From: Capsicum annuum
Lineage: Eukaryota > Streptophyta > Magnoliopsida > Solanales > Solanaceae
Reading direction: 5' to 3'
Assembly (NCBI RefSeq): GCF_002878395.1
Contig: NC_061121.1
Location: 18,657,993 to 18,721,992 of the forward strand
Length of the DNA stretch: 64,000 nucleotides
Part shown: in pieces, positions 11,798-24,457 of the stretch
Position numbering within the stretch: the stretch's first letter is position 1
How the letters are laid out: every line of letters starts with the position of its first letter
Notes under the pieces: model-generated
What the model was told of the DNA's origin: nothing
Database searches by the model: none
Seen by the model: the letters and a program-made list of their open reading frames with translations, nothing else
Translations under genes and position numbers: made by a program

Positions 11798-13350
11798 TGA
11801 TGTCACCCAAATTAACTCCAAGTAGAAGTATGTTGTGGTCGATTGTAAATATAATAGCCCAAGTAGGTTGGGGTCGAACCTATAGGGAAAACATGAACAA
11901 TTGTTTCGCATGAGGTAATCTATGAGTAGTACAAAAAAAGTAAATGGGGGATTTTTGAATCAATCGCAGGTAGTAACCGAATCTTGAGTGATTTTGAGGT
12001 TTAAACAATAAAAGACAAAAACTAGGCTTATGTTCCCCCTAGTTTCTTAACTCCATAATTTTCATGTGTTCAATCCAACTATTCTGTTGTTCTTCATGAA
12101 AAGTCTACAAGATAGATATTATCAGCCGTCTTTTGTATGTGAGGATAACTCTCACCCTTTATCAATTAAGTCTTAGGGTATCACCTTGTTGCTCCGTTCT
12201 GTGACCTCAGTTCGCAATCACCTTATGCGATTAAGCTTTCAGATGAGATTGACGGGAATCTCAAATCACTGTCCTAATCTTCTCTTCCCAATCACAAACT
12301 CCTTTTTGGGGATGGACATGAAAACATGCTATATCAAGCATCTACAACTGCTATGATATTAATTATTTCAAAGAGCATTAATATACATGCATAAATCCTA
12401 GAATAGATGAATATAATACTTTCTCTACATAGCTACTCCTCCAGGGTTTCCACAACCCTAGTCAATAAGATTATCCGCTTATGTTCATGAAAGAATATAT
12501 GATTATTAATGAAGAATACATGTAATTAATTGAACAAATTATGATGAATAGTCTCCAAAGTCTTGAATTGAATAATAATCAAAATAACAATAATAATTAT
12601 AAGAGTATTATAATAATGCCTAATCTTATAAAAGATAAACCCTAGGGTATTTATAGTATCTTAAAATAACATAGATATACTAATAAAAACTGAAAAGGTA
12701 AGGTTATGTCGACACTCGGTATGACTTGATCTTCTACGCGTATAGGTATTATACGAGTTGTACCCTACTCTCTTATATCGATTCCATTTTTTGACCTCCC
12801 AAGGCATTAACTTTCTATTTTAACATACGAATTTTGCTTATGAGCCGTACATGAGCATACGGCTTGTGTTCTAAACTCGTATCCACCTAGGACATCTTGC
12901 TTTCCAATCTTTAGACATTGGTTTGTGTACGGTTTACTATTGTTTTCCTGCTCAGACTACCGAATTGTATACTTCTGAGACTTAAACTCTTAATGGTAGC
13001 TTTAGATTCTATTATTCTTATGAATTCAGGGTATGGTTCATACCCTTTCTTATGTCTACGGAGTACTATCATATGTTTTCCATACTTAGCTTCTCAGTTT
13101 GGATTTAGTTTCTGCTGTGCATACGATTCAGCATACGAGTCGTAATGAGTGTTTTCAACTCGAGAGTTGACTCGTACCTTGGTTAGATATGGTATTTTGA
13201 GGTATTTTTCTTAATCTTACATCCCAACACCATTGTAAACATATTTTTCCTACAATATACACCAAAGTGCATCATATCTACTAAAATATCCTAATTTTAT
13301 GCATAAATTCTTGATTTTGAGCAACGAAAGTGTCGTGTATCCACGACACA
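11798..13350 (-). repeat. 3' LTR of the host Athila element
   Basis: In plus-strand view it starts TGATGTCACCC, comparable to TGATAACGCTC of the other Athila LTRs, followed by the shared 'gtaggttggggtcgaacc' block; it ends at ...ACGACACA next to a polypurine tract (AAGTTGAGGGTG on minus, 13,366-13,355). Length is about 1,553 bp. A minus-strand TATA box (TATAAATAC) lies at about 12,648-12,656. Between the TATA and the LTR start it has repeated ACGAGTCGT/ATACGAGT-type motifs (12,715-13,185). The exact right end may be off by about 3 bases. Confidence 0.75.
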
Positions 13351-14909
13351 TAAACACCCTCAACTTAGACTTTTGCATGTCCTTTGGCAAACAAAACCAA
13401 AAACCATTCCCAAACATAGACACAATGCTTAGATAGGAAGATCTTAAAATACTGATGGTTGTGATTTTAAACTCAATTTTAATCATGTTCCTCCCCTTCT
13501 AATTTAACTTTTACAGAGTCAAACTGCGTATAACAATTTAGCACCTATAGAAACATGAGGGAATCCAATGATGACATTATATTATCAATAGGAATTTGTG
13601 CATAGACATAAAATACATTCACCAAACAATCTAGCAACCTGGAAATATAACCCATATACTCACATGGTCCATGAAATTCCATTCGTTCTTTATATGAATA
13701 AACTAATCTATTCAGTGATATAACAAATGACTCTCTCGCTTATAAATAACTATCACTGATGTATATAGAATACTATAGGATTCACCTTATTCTTCCTTCC
13801 TAAGTTTTAGATAGTCATGGTAGGATCACTATAGAACTTTATTCGGCTTGTAACATAGGCTTGGGGTTGGTTTGATATCTTTTGGGATTTAATTAGTGAC
13901 TAAGCCTCCAGGACACTACGCATTTCTCTGAGTCCACTTATTTTCCACTTCTTCTTTTATTTCCACCCTTATGCCTCTATTTTTTAAAGCACATTGAGCT
14001 TAGGCCAGGTGTGGTTTTCTCACTTTGATTTTTCTTTTCTTTTTCTTTTCACTGCAAATTTTCTTTCTTTTATTTTCACCACATCTATCCAAGTTTTTAC
14101 TTTCCTTCTAAAAACTTTTTCATACTCTTTTTCTCTTATACACCCCTCTAATAGGTAACCTCAACTTAGGTCATTTGCTTTAGTTGAGGAGCACCATGTC
14201 CAAAGAGGACTAAGGCTAAAACAGTTTCATTGTAAGGGAAATGGGAAGGTAAAATTGGTGTAAACAACAAAATTGTTCTATTCAGGATCGAATATTTGGA
14301 TCAAGCAATTTATTCTTTTGGTTAGAGAATTTAGGCTCATGTGGACTCATAACAAAAAAAGGCCTACAATCACTTCCTACTTTACTATCCGAGACCTAGG
14401 TAAAAACCAACTGGGCAAGTTCTAGATTCTGACACACCAAGAACTGAGTATACCACACACGCACTTGCATAGGGTTACTTTACTAAGTACTACTTATCTA
14501 GCTGTGCAACTATTTGTCCCTAATTTTTCTATCCCCAATCTGAATTCCATTTCCAAATAAACAAAGTTTCATACATATATACATATCACATAGTAAATAA
14601 TATTTTCAGAGGGGTCAATTTTTCAATACAATTAACACAAATTCTTTGGATAATCCTTTCAAATCAGCAGTGCTTCGACATTCACACATTCATTTAAAAA
14701 TCAAAATTTCATTACAATTGAATTTTTCAAAATCCCTCAAAAATAACAATTAAAAATAATTTGCTTCCATAGGAATTGATTTTCTCTCTATCTCAACTCT
14801 CAGCACCAAACCTTTAAGTAACAATAGACTTTTAGCTTTTAGATACTTATACTTTTAAGCTATTCCCATATATTCGAAATCAGATATACCCTACCCCAAA
14901 CTAAAAATA
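13351..14909 (-). other. 3' untranslated region of the host Athila element
   Basis: No gene. It aligns by eye with 41,600-42,588 of element B (reverse orientation) and 48,754-50,100 of element C: the shared block 'gatcactatag...', a long pyrimidine-rich plus strand (purine-rich on the sense strand; 13,995-14,140), 'acctcaacttagg' and 'gaggagcaccatgtccaaagagga'. PPT-like motifs lie at 13,355-13,366 (adjacent to the LTR), at 14,157-14,167, and a decayed one at about 14,889-14,900. It is cut at 14,909 by a solo LTR. Confidence 0.7.
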
Positions 14910-16050
14910 TGTAATGCCCGGAAATCTCATCCCAAGATGTCACATGGTGCTTAAGGCTACAATTAGCCCTAAGCTAACCCTTGAGCCTGCTACTAAGTCT
15001 AGAAACTCACTTTAAGATACTCAAGTAAAAAAAATAGAACTGTCATATCATATCTAAAATGAACACGAAGAAATACTATCTGAGTAGAAAAATAGTGAAA
15101 AGTCTAAAATACATCTGATAGTCTGACAAGCCTCAACATATTAAATAACTAGGGAGTCATTGAGACAACCCCATTTGAGTCGAACAGAATTGAAAAATAA
15201 TACTCAAAGCACTATGAAAGTGGAAAAATAGTATATACAGGTCCTCAAACCATAAGGTCTCACCAAAGATAAGGATGTAGTTGAGATGCTCGAAGATCAC
15301 TGTCGCTGTTGAGATTGAGCACTTGAACCTACATTATGAGACAATGTAGCACACAGACGTATACGTGGATTAGTACTTTGAGGATATATTAAGTATATGG
15401 GGGTGTATGCCTTAGGTGAAACAATATCATTACTCTTTATTATACCATGTATGCAAATATGAATGACTCACATAACTTTAATATGTCTGAAATGTAAATA
15501 TCATAAATCATGAACAAAGAAACATATCATATTAATCTCGTGAGTCATTATACTTAGTTCTAAAATTTGTATTCTCCTCTTATTTTCAAAACTTGTAAGC
15601 CAATAAGGAATTCTTAAAACAATAACATTCAAACTTATACTTTTATCTTAAGGAGAACATAGAACTTCTTTTGAAACTTAGGGACTCAAAGACATGGGAT
15701 TATGGAACTTTGGGACTCTTTGGGAACTTGGGTACCTTTGACTTGGGATTTTCTTCTAACCGACAAAAACCATGTGAGTTGACATGGAGTACAATATCTT
15801 GTCCATGTTGGTGAGAGTTGTTCAACCATTGCCATCAAAATATAACCTTAACTTTAGTGATTACTATTTTAACCCACTTGGGGTAAATTATAATCCCACG
15901 GTGGCTCGTAGTTCTAGGGCATGAGACCTTGGAATAATACTCAACTGGGTGCTAAATACTACTCCCATACATAGGCTAAAAATTTTTAGGAAAATCCACC
16001 TTAAACAATACAAAAATGTGTAATGGAAGTCAACCATGCTTCCCTTTAAC

Positions 16051-16390
16051 TTAAATCAAAATGATGTGGACTCTTTTCTTAGCTTAGAACTTGAATATCA
16101 ACACTTGCTTAAAATCATATTTATTTAATACCAAGATTAATACTCAGGGCTTACAATCCATACTTGGAAATCATGTAAAAACACAATAACTTAAAGCTTG
16201 CAATAATAGCATCAAAATACTTAAATCAAAATGATGTGGACTCTTTTCTTAGCTTAGAACTTAAATATCAACACTTGCTTAAAATCATCTTTCTTTAATA
16301 CCAAGACTAATACTCAGGGCTTACAATCCATACTTGGAAATCATGTAAAAACACAATAACTTAAAGCTTGCAATAATAGCATCAAAATAC
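16051..16390. repeat. 170-bp tandem duplication
   Basis: Bases 16,051-16,220 and 16,221-16,390 are two head-to-tail copies with only a few differences (for example 'aacttgaatatc' against 'aacttaaatatc', 'atatttattt' against 'atctttcttt', 'agatt' against 'agact'). It lies inside the solo LTR. Confidence 0.97.
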
Positions 16391-17117
16391 TTTATCAAAA
16401 CTCATAATTCACTCTTGGATTCTATAGCATGTAAATACATATAGACTCAAATGATAGTGGTTTCACAATGAAACTTAATTCTTGACACAATCTTAGAAAC
16501 ACTTGAAAAAAGCAATTCATGTTAGGAATAAGCAATTCAAGGGATAAAATCTCAATTCAAACAATAATAGATAGGGTAAATACACAATTCAAGAATTGGA
16601 CAATTAATAATATCCTAAACTTAAAACTAAGTAACTTAGGCATAAATTCCACTTGAAAACATAAAATTCTTTAATAAAAATCAAAACTTTGGGCACAAGA
16701 ACGAAAGGATTGTTCTTGTTCAAATCCCACATACCTTAGTATGGCCTTTGAATGAACTCTTACTTTTGGGACTTAATTCATGACTTTGAACGGATATTAT
16801 TGATGCTCTTGGTTTGGGGATTCTAATTGTTGAAGAAAATTCAAAAAGTGATGGTGAATTCTTTGAGTTTCTTGAACCTTGGGTTGAAATCCTAAAAGGT
16901 GTTCTTGTTGATTTTGACAGAAAGAGGATATATTTTGGTATTTGGGGACCTTAATCTCATGTTATGACTGAATAAGGGTAGGGAAAAAGACTTAATCGCC
17001 CCCCTTGGATGCGGATTTTTAAAAGCTAAAAACTTGGTACCAAAGTGATTAGTGACGCGGTGCATTAATGGCATCGACATGTCACCCGATTCAATGCACC
17101 GTAATCGTGCCAAGCCT

Positions 17118-17173
17118 CAGTAATTTTGAATAGCAGTTCCTGCATCAGTAATTTTGAATAGCAGTTCCTGCAA
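17118..17173. repeat. 28-bp tandem duplication
   Basis: Two head-to-tail copies of a 28-bp unit beginning CAGTAATTTTGAATAGCAG differ only at the last base. It lies inside the solo LTR near its minus-strand start, and makes the predicted frame on each strand here an artefact. Confidence 0.95.
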
Positions 17174-17485
17174 CAAAATGGACCAAAGTGATAGGCTACG
17201 TGGCGCACCAAGATTGCGTTGGTCCACTATCTTGGGACACCAAACGTGGCCTAAATGTTGTTTAAAAAATCCAAAACTTTTCCAAAAATACCTATTGACC
17301 TCCCTGATCATGAATTATCTAAAATATCAACTATCAATGGTTAAGAAGGTCGATAATAAAATCTTCAAAGTTTCAGGGTTTTAGAAATGACTAAGTTCTA
17401 ACACTTAGCTAGATTTTCTAAGTCTCAGAACTCCTTGGGCATACATTAAGTGACTTAGATGATGAGGATTTTGCAAGGTATTACA

Positions 17486-18156
17486 AAACTATTGCACTGC
17501 CCTTAGTGCTAAAAAGTAAAGTGATGATGAAAGGTCATACCTGGTCGCTCAAGGAGTTGGCTAATCAACATCAGCAAGTGGCTAGCAGATTGGGTCCCAC
17601 TCTTTGCAACTATAATACTATCAATAGGGAATGCATCAACAATAATAGTTGAGGGCACAAAATGTTCCCCTTAGCATCAATAACTTGTACTAGTTCTCTT
17701 GATTTGCTAGCTCCAGCGGCCATCTCATAAACCCATGTCTCCCAGTCCCGCTCATCCTGAATTCTATCAGCCTAGGCCTTATTTTCAGCTTTTTTTCTTC
17801 TTTTCTCTTTTTCTTTCTATCTTTTTCTATCCTCTTTGTTATCCTAAATTAATACATCTACCAGGTTCAGGATCTACTACATATTTGACATATAGATTAT
17901 AGGGACCGTTGTCTCAACTACGGGCTCTGATACTACCAGTCTCTCATACAACTCTACGGCCTCCTCTTAATCTTAGCTAATTCTGATCTGACTTCAACTA
18001 TATCAGGCATGTTCCCACCACTATGCTATCGAGTAATTCTCAAATCAAATGCCTCCATCCGACTATGGATTCTTATATATTAGCTTACAAACTGCATATC
18101 AAGCCAAGGCTTCAATCCCCGTTCTATATATCCTACTTTAGATTCCATTATGGATA
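17486..18156 (-). pseudogene. ORF3 C-terminal part (Transposase_32-like), host Athila
   Basis: On the minus strand, starting at 18,156, the text reads IMESKVGYIERGLKPWLD followed by a stretch with heptad-like character (VEVRSELAKIKRR) and then a Lys/Glu-rich tail, with stops. The same order (helical segment with ERV-YLE, then Lys/Glu-rich tail) ends ORF3 of element B at 38,152-38,725. It is the C-terminal part of the gene whose N-terminal part is at 44,082-45,540; element A and element B separate them. Function is unknown; it cannot be expressed. Confidence 0.6.
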
Positions 18157-21100
18157 TGTAACGTCCCAAAAATCAAGTTTCGAGACACCACACAGTGATT
18201 AGGGTCACAAGTGACCCCAAGCTAACCCTTTTCATCGGTATAACTCAAAATCAACTGATTAAAACATAATTCTGAGAGAATAAAGCTGAAAATGTCTCGA
18301 TACAGAATCTGTTCAGTACAATATTAGAATTACAAGATGACAATTCTACTAACACATATACATATACAATAAAGAGACTGAATACATCAACCACTACTAA
18401 TGTCTATGAAGCCTCTACTAGTATTGTTTGTACATAGTCGGGTCATGACTCCCAACTACCACACTCAATACGACCGACCAAAGAACATAAAATGCTCCAA
18501 ACTAAAATAACCGACCCAAGTCCCTGAACTGTGAAGACTCTTTACCTGCTGACCGAAAACTACAACTGAATAGAATAGTAAATGAGGGTCAGCACAAAGA
18601 GAATGTACTGAGTATGTGGGGGTGCATGCAACACTTTAAATAACATCATCAATTTTATAAAAACATGCATACAAACAATGATGACTCACTTGGCATGAGT
18701 TATATCAAATCATACTCTTCATACTTTCATAATAAATAGTTCAAATGGTAAAATCTCATAATTCATGTAAATCATCAAAAATCATAAATTATCATATCAT
18801 CAAAATTCATCATAGGTAATCATAATTTATCATAACATCTCAACTCTTTGACTCAAATCCCGGAGTGACTTGGTAATTTAAGAAACATGACTTTTATGGA
18901 CAGAGGAGTTTCCTATAACCGAAAACCTCACTGAGCTACGTGGAATACCAACGTTTGAAACCCCCGTTGGCGGGAGCGCATACTCTTTTCCAGGGAGTAC
19001 GACCTTAAAACTGCAATAATCACAATCGGGCTCTCTGGCCAATAATATCATCATCAAACAACCCTACGGTGGCACATAGGTTTGGGGAAATACCAAATTT
19101 CCCTCTCGGTGCTAAGTACTACTCCCCGACAAGCTCAAAACGCATTAGGAAATCCACCATCATCATCACAAGGGTCTATCATAAATACCAAAACAAATAT
19201 CCACAATTTGTGGATTCCTAACCCCAACTTCGACATAAAACATTTCAATATTTTTCAACATCAACGAGGTATCAATGCATTGAACCATAACCGACTCGAC
19301 ATTTGGACAAGGATATGAAGACTCAATACGTAATATTTTCAACAATTCAACTCATCAAAATCATCCAAAAAAAATACCAAAATTCATCTCAACATCTATA
19401 TCAAAATCAATCTTTCTCATAGTCAAAATCATCTCGACTCTGCAAGTTCAAGTTCAATGTACTCAAATGATTATTCCTTCAATTCGATAATTAAATCATG
19501 ACAACAACTTTTGAAAAGCACTTGAGACCTTCAATTCATAATAAGAATACATATCCCGTAGTACAACTCAAATCACAACTTTTATCTCGAAAGCCTTTAG
19601 AAATATCAATTCATTGTAGTAGTATGCAATTCATAGCATAATTTCTCAATTTAAGAAGAAGAGTAATGAAGTAATCATATATATCCATATTGGAAAAAAA
19701 TTCATAGTCTTATAAATCCTTCATAAAGTAATTTGAGTGTATATCCATTTTCGAATGTCATGAAATTTCAATAATAGAACTCAACCTTTTTAAATGTCAA
19801 AATGTAACAATTTATCAAGTCATGACAACATCAATATTTTTGAGAAAATATCAAGACTCATGGTAACATCTCAAATGTTATATCTCAATATGCTCAATGA
19901 TTCAATTTCGTCATAAAGAAGCTTTAAGCTTATCATAAATCTCAAAATCATTCCAAAATATCATTTCAACATATATCTCGAAATCGTTCAAAATAAAAAT
20001 ATGAAATTTACAATTATAGATATCAAGACATCTCATGTCTCAAATATATATTCAATAATTCAAATCGTCATTGGAAAGCATAAATCTTGACACATATCTC
20101 AAAATATTATTCAAAAATACCATCTCGACATACGTCCCAAAATCATTCAAAATACCACCTCGTGGTAAAAGTGTGTAATTCGCAATGATAATTATTAAAT
20201 CATATAATGAAAACATTGAGATAATCATATAAATCAAAGTTTATTCATTCAATCATCAAAATCTCATAATCGAATTGTTTAGACATAATCTCACTTGAAA
20301 AAACATGTAAAACCATAATAAAATTAAAGCTTTGGGCACAAGAACGGAAGATTTCTCTTGTTCAAAACCCCACATACCTTGAAATTGACTTCTTGATTAT
20401 GGAATCCTGTTCGGATAAATAATGGATACTCCTCGAAGGTCTTGAAATGAGGAGGTTGTTTATGGGATTAATTTTGGATTTCTACGATGAAATTGAAAGA
20501 TATTTGGATCTCAAATGGACCTAGGGTTTAGTTCTCTCATTGTTTTTGATGGTAGAACATGAATTTTATAGCTTAATATAGGTATAAATGGACAATTTTC
20601 GTCCATGAAGTGAAGGCATAATGACCAAAATGCCCTTAAAAATCAAATAATTCTCGAATCTATCCTTTGGTGGACTGTTTTGATAGTCTGAAGTAGATCA
20701 GCCATAACGTTTTACTCCGATATCCAAATTGGATGAAACCAATATAATTAGAAAGAGGACTCTCATATCTTTCCGTTGATATATAGTATCTCACCCAGAT
20801 CATTGTGTACGAGAAGTTATGATCATTTGAAGTTGACCAAAAAATTCACTTTTGATAGGCTGAATTAGATCGACCATAACGTTTTTCTCAGGTAGAAAAA
20901 TTAGATGAAATCAATTTCATCGGAAAGATCACTCGCAGAGCTTTCCGTTGATATATAGTAGATCACCCAGATCATTATGTACAAGGATTTATGATTGTTT
21001 AAAGTTGGAGAAAAAATACGTCAGGCCTCAGTACTTTTTCCTGCACATTTTACTGTTCACAGTTCGATCGGAATGGTCGTAGTTCGATCAGAATGGTCTT

Positions 21101-21286
21101 AACTCATCGCTTAAGTGTCCGTTTTTTATGATCTACATATCGTTGGATAGCTTATTTGATACTCTACACAATAGTAGGTCAACGTCTTATAAATACTACA
21201 CAAAAAATTTATAGATCGCTCTAAAGCGTAGAACTTGATATGTTTCTCACGAAATCTTTACGAAGAAAATTTTTCGGGGTATTACA
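18157..21286 (-). repeat. 3' LTR of element A
   Basis: Plus view TGTAACGTCCC ... GGGGTATTACA, 3,130 bp, a direct repeat of 24,458-27,604 with only a few differences per 60 bases. Toward the minus-strand start it contains two head-to-tail, diverged copies of a ~175-bp unit (about 20,685-21,010: 'gtagatcagccataacg' and 'ttagatcgaccataacg'). A TATA-like box CTATAAAATTC is on the minus strand near 20,560-20,572. Open frames such as 19,082-19,318 and 20,052-20,237 are not genes. Confidence 0.93.
20685..21010 (-). repeat. ~175-bp diverged tandem repeat in LTR U3
   Basis: Each unit contains 'gatc(a/g)(g/a)ccataacgtttt', 'ctttccgttgatatatag' and 'cacccagatcatt'. The same pair is in the other LTR at about 26,995-27,320, so the duplication pre-dates this insertion. 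It lies in the expected U3 promoter region. Confidence 0.8.
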
Positions 21287-24200
21287 TTATCTCCCCCTTG
21301 GAAACATTCTTCCTTGAATATCGCTTGATAGGATAAAATCACTGATCAACTGACCTTCTTAAGGGACGCAAACATCTGAGACATATCGGCACGATTGGAA
21401 GTACAGTTTCCTAGTCCTCATACTGAACATGCATATCTGACGCATAAATATCTAGCTGGACTGACTGTGGAATGTATGAATGCGTATGCAACAATAGCCA
21501 ATTCAAGGATCATAATGAGAACTTGATCATGAACTAGATGTGTTTAAAACACAGAAGCTTTAAGAAGTCACGGGGTATCTCCCCCTTGGGACTCTATGTT
21601 CCTCTACAACACTTATTTCACAGGGTCACTAAGACTGTGCACGGGGCACCTATGAATTAGCTCATTTGCATGACACACGAACAGAGGTATACTCGTAACT
21701 ACTGAGATGCTCCATATGGAAATGATTTCATTCCTAAGATCCTTGGATAACATGATGAAATGATAAATGAGAAGGTAAACTATACGATTATGATTGACTG
21801 AGCTGGAATACTTGGAAAACAAAGATCGTCTAGTAGAAGTTTACGAATTGAAGTATAACTAGCTTCCAAAATCTGAAACATGTACACCACAATCCCTCAA
21901 GATAACCACTTAAAACTTTAAATAACCACAATATACATGAAAGCTTATTCTCAATCTTACTTCGCATTACCACTTAGCTCAAAATAAGCATACATCGTTC
22001 TAACCAAGATAAGGAAAAATTTTCTCTCTTCTATCTAGATAACTATTCACCAACACCCTTATCTACAATACGTATTTTTCCATATAACCAACCATTCATC
22101 ATCACTCTCTCACCCTACGAAAGAAGTTATCAAAGGGCTAGAACATGCTGGTCTAAAATATGACTAGATACCCTGAATAACTTGACGTTCACCAAGGCGT
22201 AAGGAATAGAAGATTTAACATCATGAACTCGGCAAAGAAATTTGATTTAGGAATATGCATGATATGAATCCAAACTTTCATTGATCATTAACAAAAATTC
22301 TTTATTTCTCAAATAGAGCATAGGGTAAGGCTACAGTACCTCGATTACTAGCCACATAACTTAAGATTTGGAATTTATAACTTATGGAATATAATTCCAC
22401 CGCTAATCTGAAACCCCACGTATTGGGAACTGAGAGAGAACATGGTCCTTTATGACATGCAAAAACTCGAATTATGATCATGGAACTGAAGTGTAAAGCA
22501 GGAGTAGGCCCTGGAATAACTGAAAGAACTGAAATAGGAATGGGTCGAGCAAAACCCCTTTCTTACCACTATTGGAATCCAAACACTTAACTCAGTTACT
22601 TGATCTATCATCTCCCCCTTAGACTTAAGCCATCGCTCTGGGTCAGTAACACACTATACACTTTAATCTAAACTAAAGTCGCTTCACTCGAGAGTCCAAT
22701 ACATAATCACACACACAAACCATAAAACTTCACCCAAATGACTACCTCAGAAAGAATATAACCACATCCTCACACAACTTCTTGAATTACCACCTATCCA
22801 TCTATAACCCCAATAATCAACACCTAACACTTGCATACTTTCTAATCTCAAATCCGTATAAGCAACCCGATAGTCAGAGTATACACCATCTAGAGCTTCA
22901 ACGCTTTCAGCTCAACTTCGAAATTTCAATCTTAGAGTCTAACGCTCAACTCAAATTTTTCTCATCCTTAACGAACCACACTACCTCTGTCATCGCTTAT
23001 TAATATCATTCTTGTAAACTTATATTTCTAAACCATAAGAATCATAATCACATCTAAGAAGCTCAACCATTACATTCATACACTAATCCTCGAAATTAAA
23101 GCAGTCCCATAATATCTTGGGTGAACTTTATCATCATAAACACAACATCAAACTTAATCACGAATCAACCAAACTTAGGCTCTTATATCCATTATTCAAG
23201 CCTACTAGATCACTTCCTAACAACTAATACCATTAATCAAGAAATCATCACAGTCACCTTCACGATCACCAATCATTCAAACTTAACTTTTAGCACACAA
23301 TATAACTTAAAACTTTTTGCACGAAATTTCCACTTAGAAACTGTAAAACAATCCTCGACAAATTCCAGCCCATTTAAAGTTCATAACAATAATAATTGGT
23401 CATAATCATATAGCTTACCTTATTCACAATCCATTAACACGTCCTTCTTTTACCCGTCACTACTATCTATCCTTCATACACAACTTAACTTAGTTCATAG
23501 CTCTCTATGTCTTAACTTAACTTTCTCTTGCAACCCGGCAACGGCATAATTTAACAACACTCATCCACCGAGTACTTCTATTACTAACCTATACTCTCTG
23601 GCATACAAATACCGTCAACACCCATTTCATACCTCAAACAAACTACATCACAAAATTGACACACAAGGATATATCACTCCCTATTAACCCCAAATGTATG
23701 CAAAAATGGATTCCACTGTACTTATGCTCAACAAATTACACTTACTATCCTTCTTACTACTACACCTCCAAATCCTACATTTTTAGCTAGCACAAGGAAC
23801 AAGATGAAATACAAGTTGCTAGTGGATCGAAATAGGCCGCACACGGCTTCACTAGGCTTTGAATATGAGTTTTGAAAAAAAGTTTGAGGTGAATAACAAA
23901 ATAGTTGTGCTAGTGAATCGAAAGAGCCCCACACGGCTTCACTACACTTTTATGTTTTTTCAACAGCATGATGATAGCAAGATTATAGGAGATAGAAACT
24001 TGGCATACCATATTCGATAATCAAGGAGCATGCATCCACTCAGTCTTAGCTGAACAAGTCATAAAGAAGAGGACATAACATGAAACTTCAGGAACTTATA
24101 ACACACTGGGAGGCTCTTCTAAAGCCACTTTTATAAGACTTCTAAAATATTTTGCTAATCAGTCTGAAAATATTATCAGGGAAAGAACCAGGACTTGCTG

Positions 24201-24441
24201 CTCATACTATCTCAAGAATAGCACATAGATAGAAAAGTACAAACAGTCACCTATAGATCCTAAAAAGAAATTTGGTAGCTTATTTGGTTTAAACTTATTG
24301 CACGATTCAAGACATGAAAGAACAGCAACCTTTCCTAAATGCCTTATAGCCTCTCGAAGAAAAGTACAAAAGTCTCTATACCGTTCCGCAAGACTCTACT
24401 AGACACGGCTTCATAGACACCCTAGGACACTTGAACACTGT
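21287..24441 (-). other. Non-coding interior of element A
   Basis: No supported coding region: the longest frames (21,613-21,822 and 23,728-23,934 on minus; 22,782-23,003 and 23,121-23,405 on plus) show no retroelement motif and are not conserved in layout. The PPT beside the 3' LTR reads AAGGGGGAGATA on the minus strand (21,299-21,288). The same 12-mer recurs at 21,587-21,576, and AAGGGGGAGATG at 22,620-22,609. The right end (24,250-24,441) is the conserved Tekay/Del-type leader containing CATTTAGGAAA. A repeated block 'tagtgaatcgaaa/tagtggatcgaaa...cacacggcttcac' occurs at about 23,818-23,860 and 23,910-23,945. Confidence 0.75.
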
Positions 24442-24454
24442 GCTCTGATACCAA
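24442..24454 (-). other. Primer-binding site, initiator Met tRNA
   Basis: Minus strand TTGGTATCAGAGC, a perfect match to the usual plant tRNA-iMet primer site, 3 bases from the LTR end at 24,458. It fixes the orientation and boundary of element A. Confidence 0.93.
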
Positions 24455-24457
24455 GTT

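Larger units (their letters stand above)
14910..17485 (-). mobile_element. Solo LTR, chromovirus type
   Basis: In plus view it runs from TGTAATGCCCGG to AAGGTATTACA, 2,576 bp. Its first 80 bp ('cccaagatgtcacatggtgcttaagg', in pieces) are related to the ends of the LTRs at 18,157, 24,458 and 58,576, so it is minus-oriented. Internal blocks such as 'acttgg...cacatacctta' at about 16,730 match the other LTRs. No PBS, PPT or coding follows either side; both flanks are host Athila sequence. Flanking 5-mers are aaata and aaact, a poor duplication. It contains a 170-bp and a 28-bp tandem duplication. Confidence 0.7.

Noticed and set aside
14910..17485. A clean target-site duplication for this solo LTR
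   Set aside because: The flanks aaata and aaact share only part of their bases, and the site is A-rich, so similarity is not informative.
22782..23405. Plus-strand frames of 73 and 94 residues in the interior of element A
   Set aside because: They run antisense to the element, are low-complexity (Asn, Ile, Thr, Ser), and contain no known motif.
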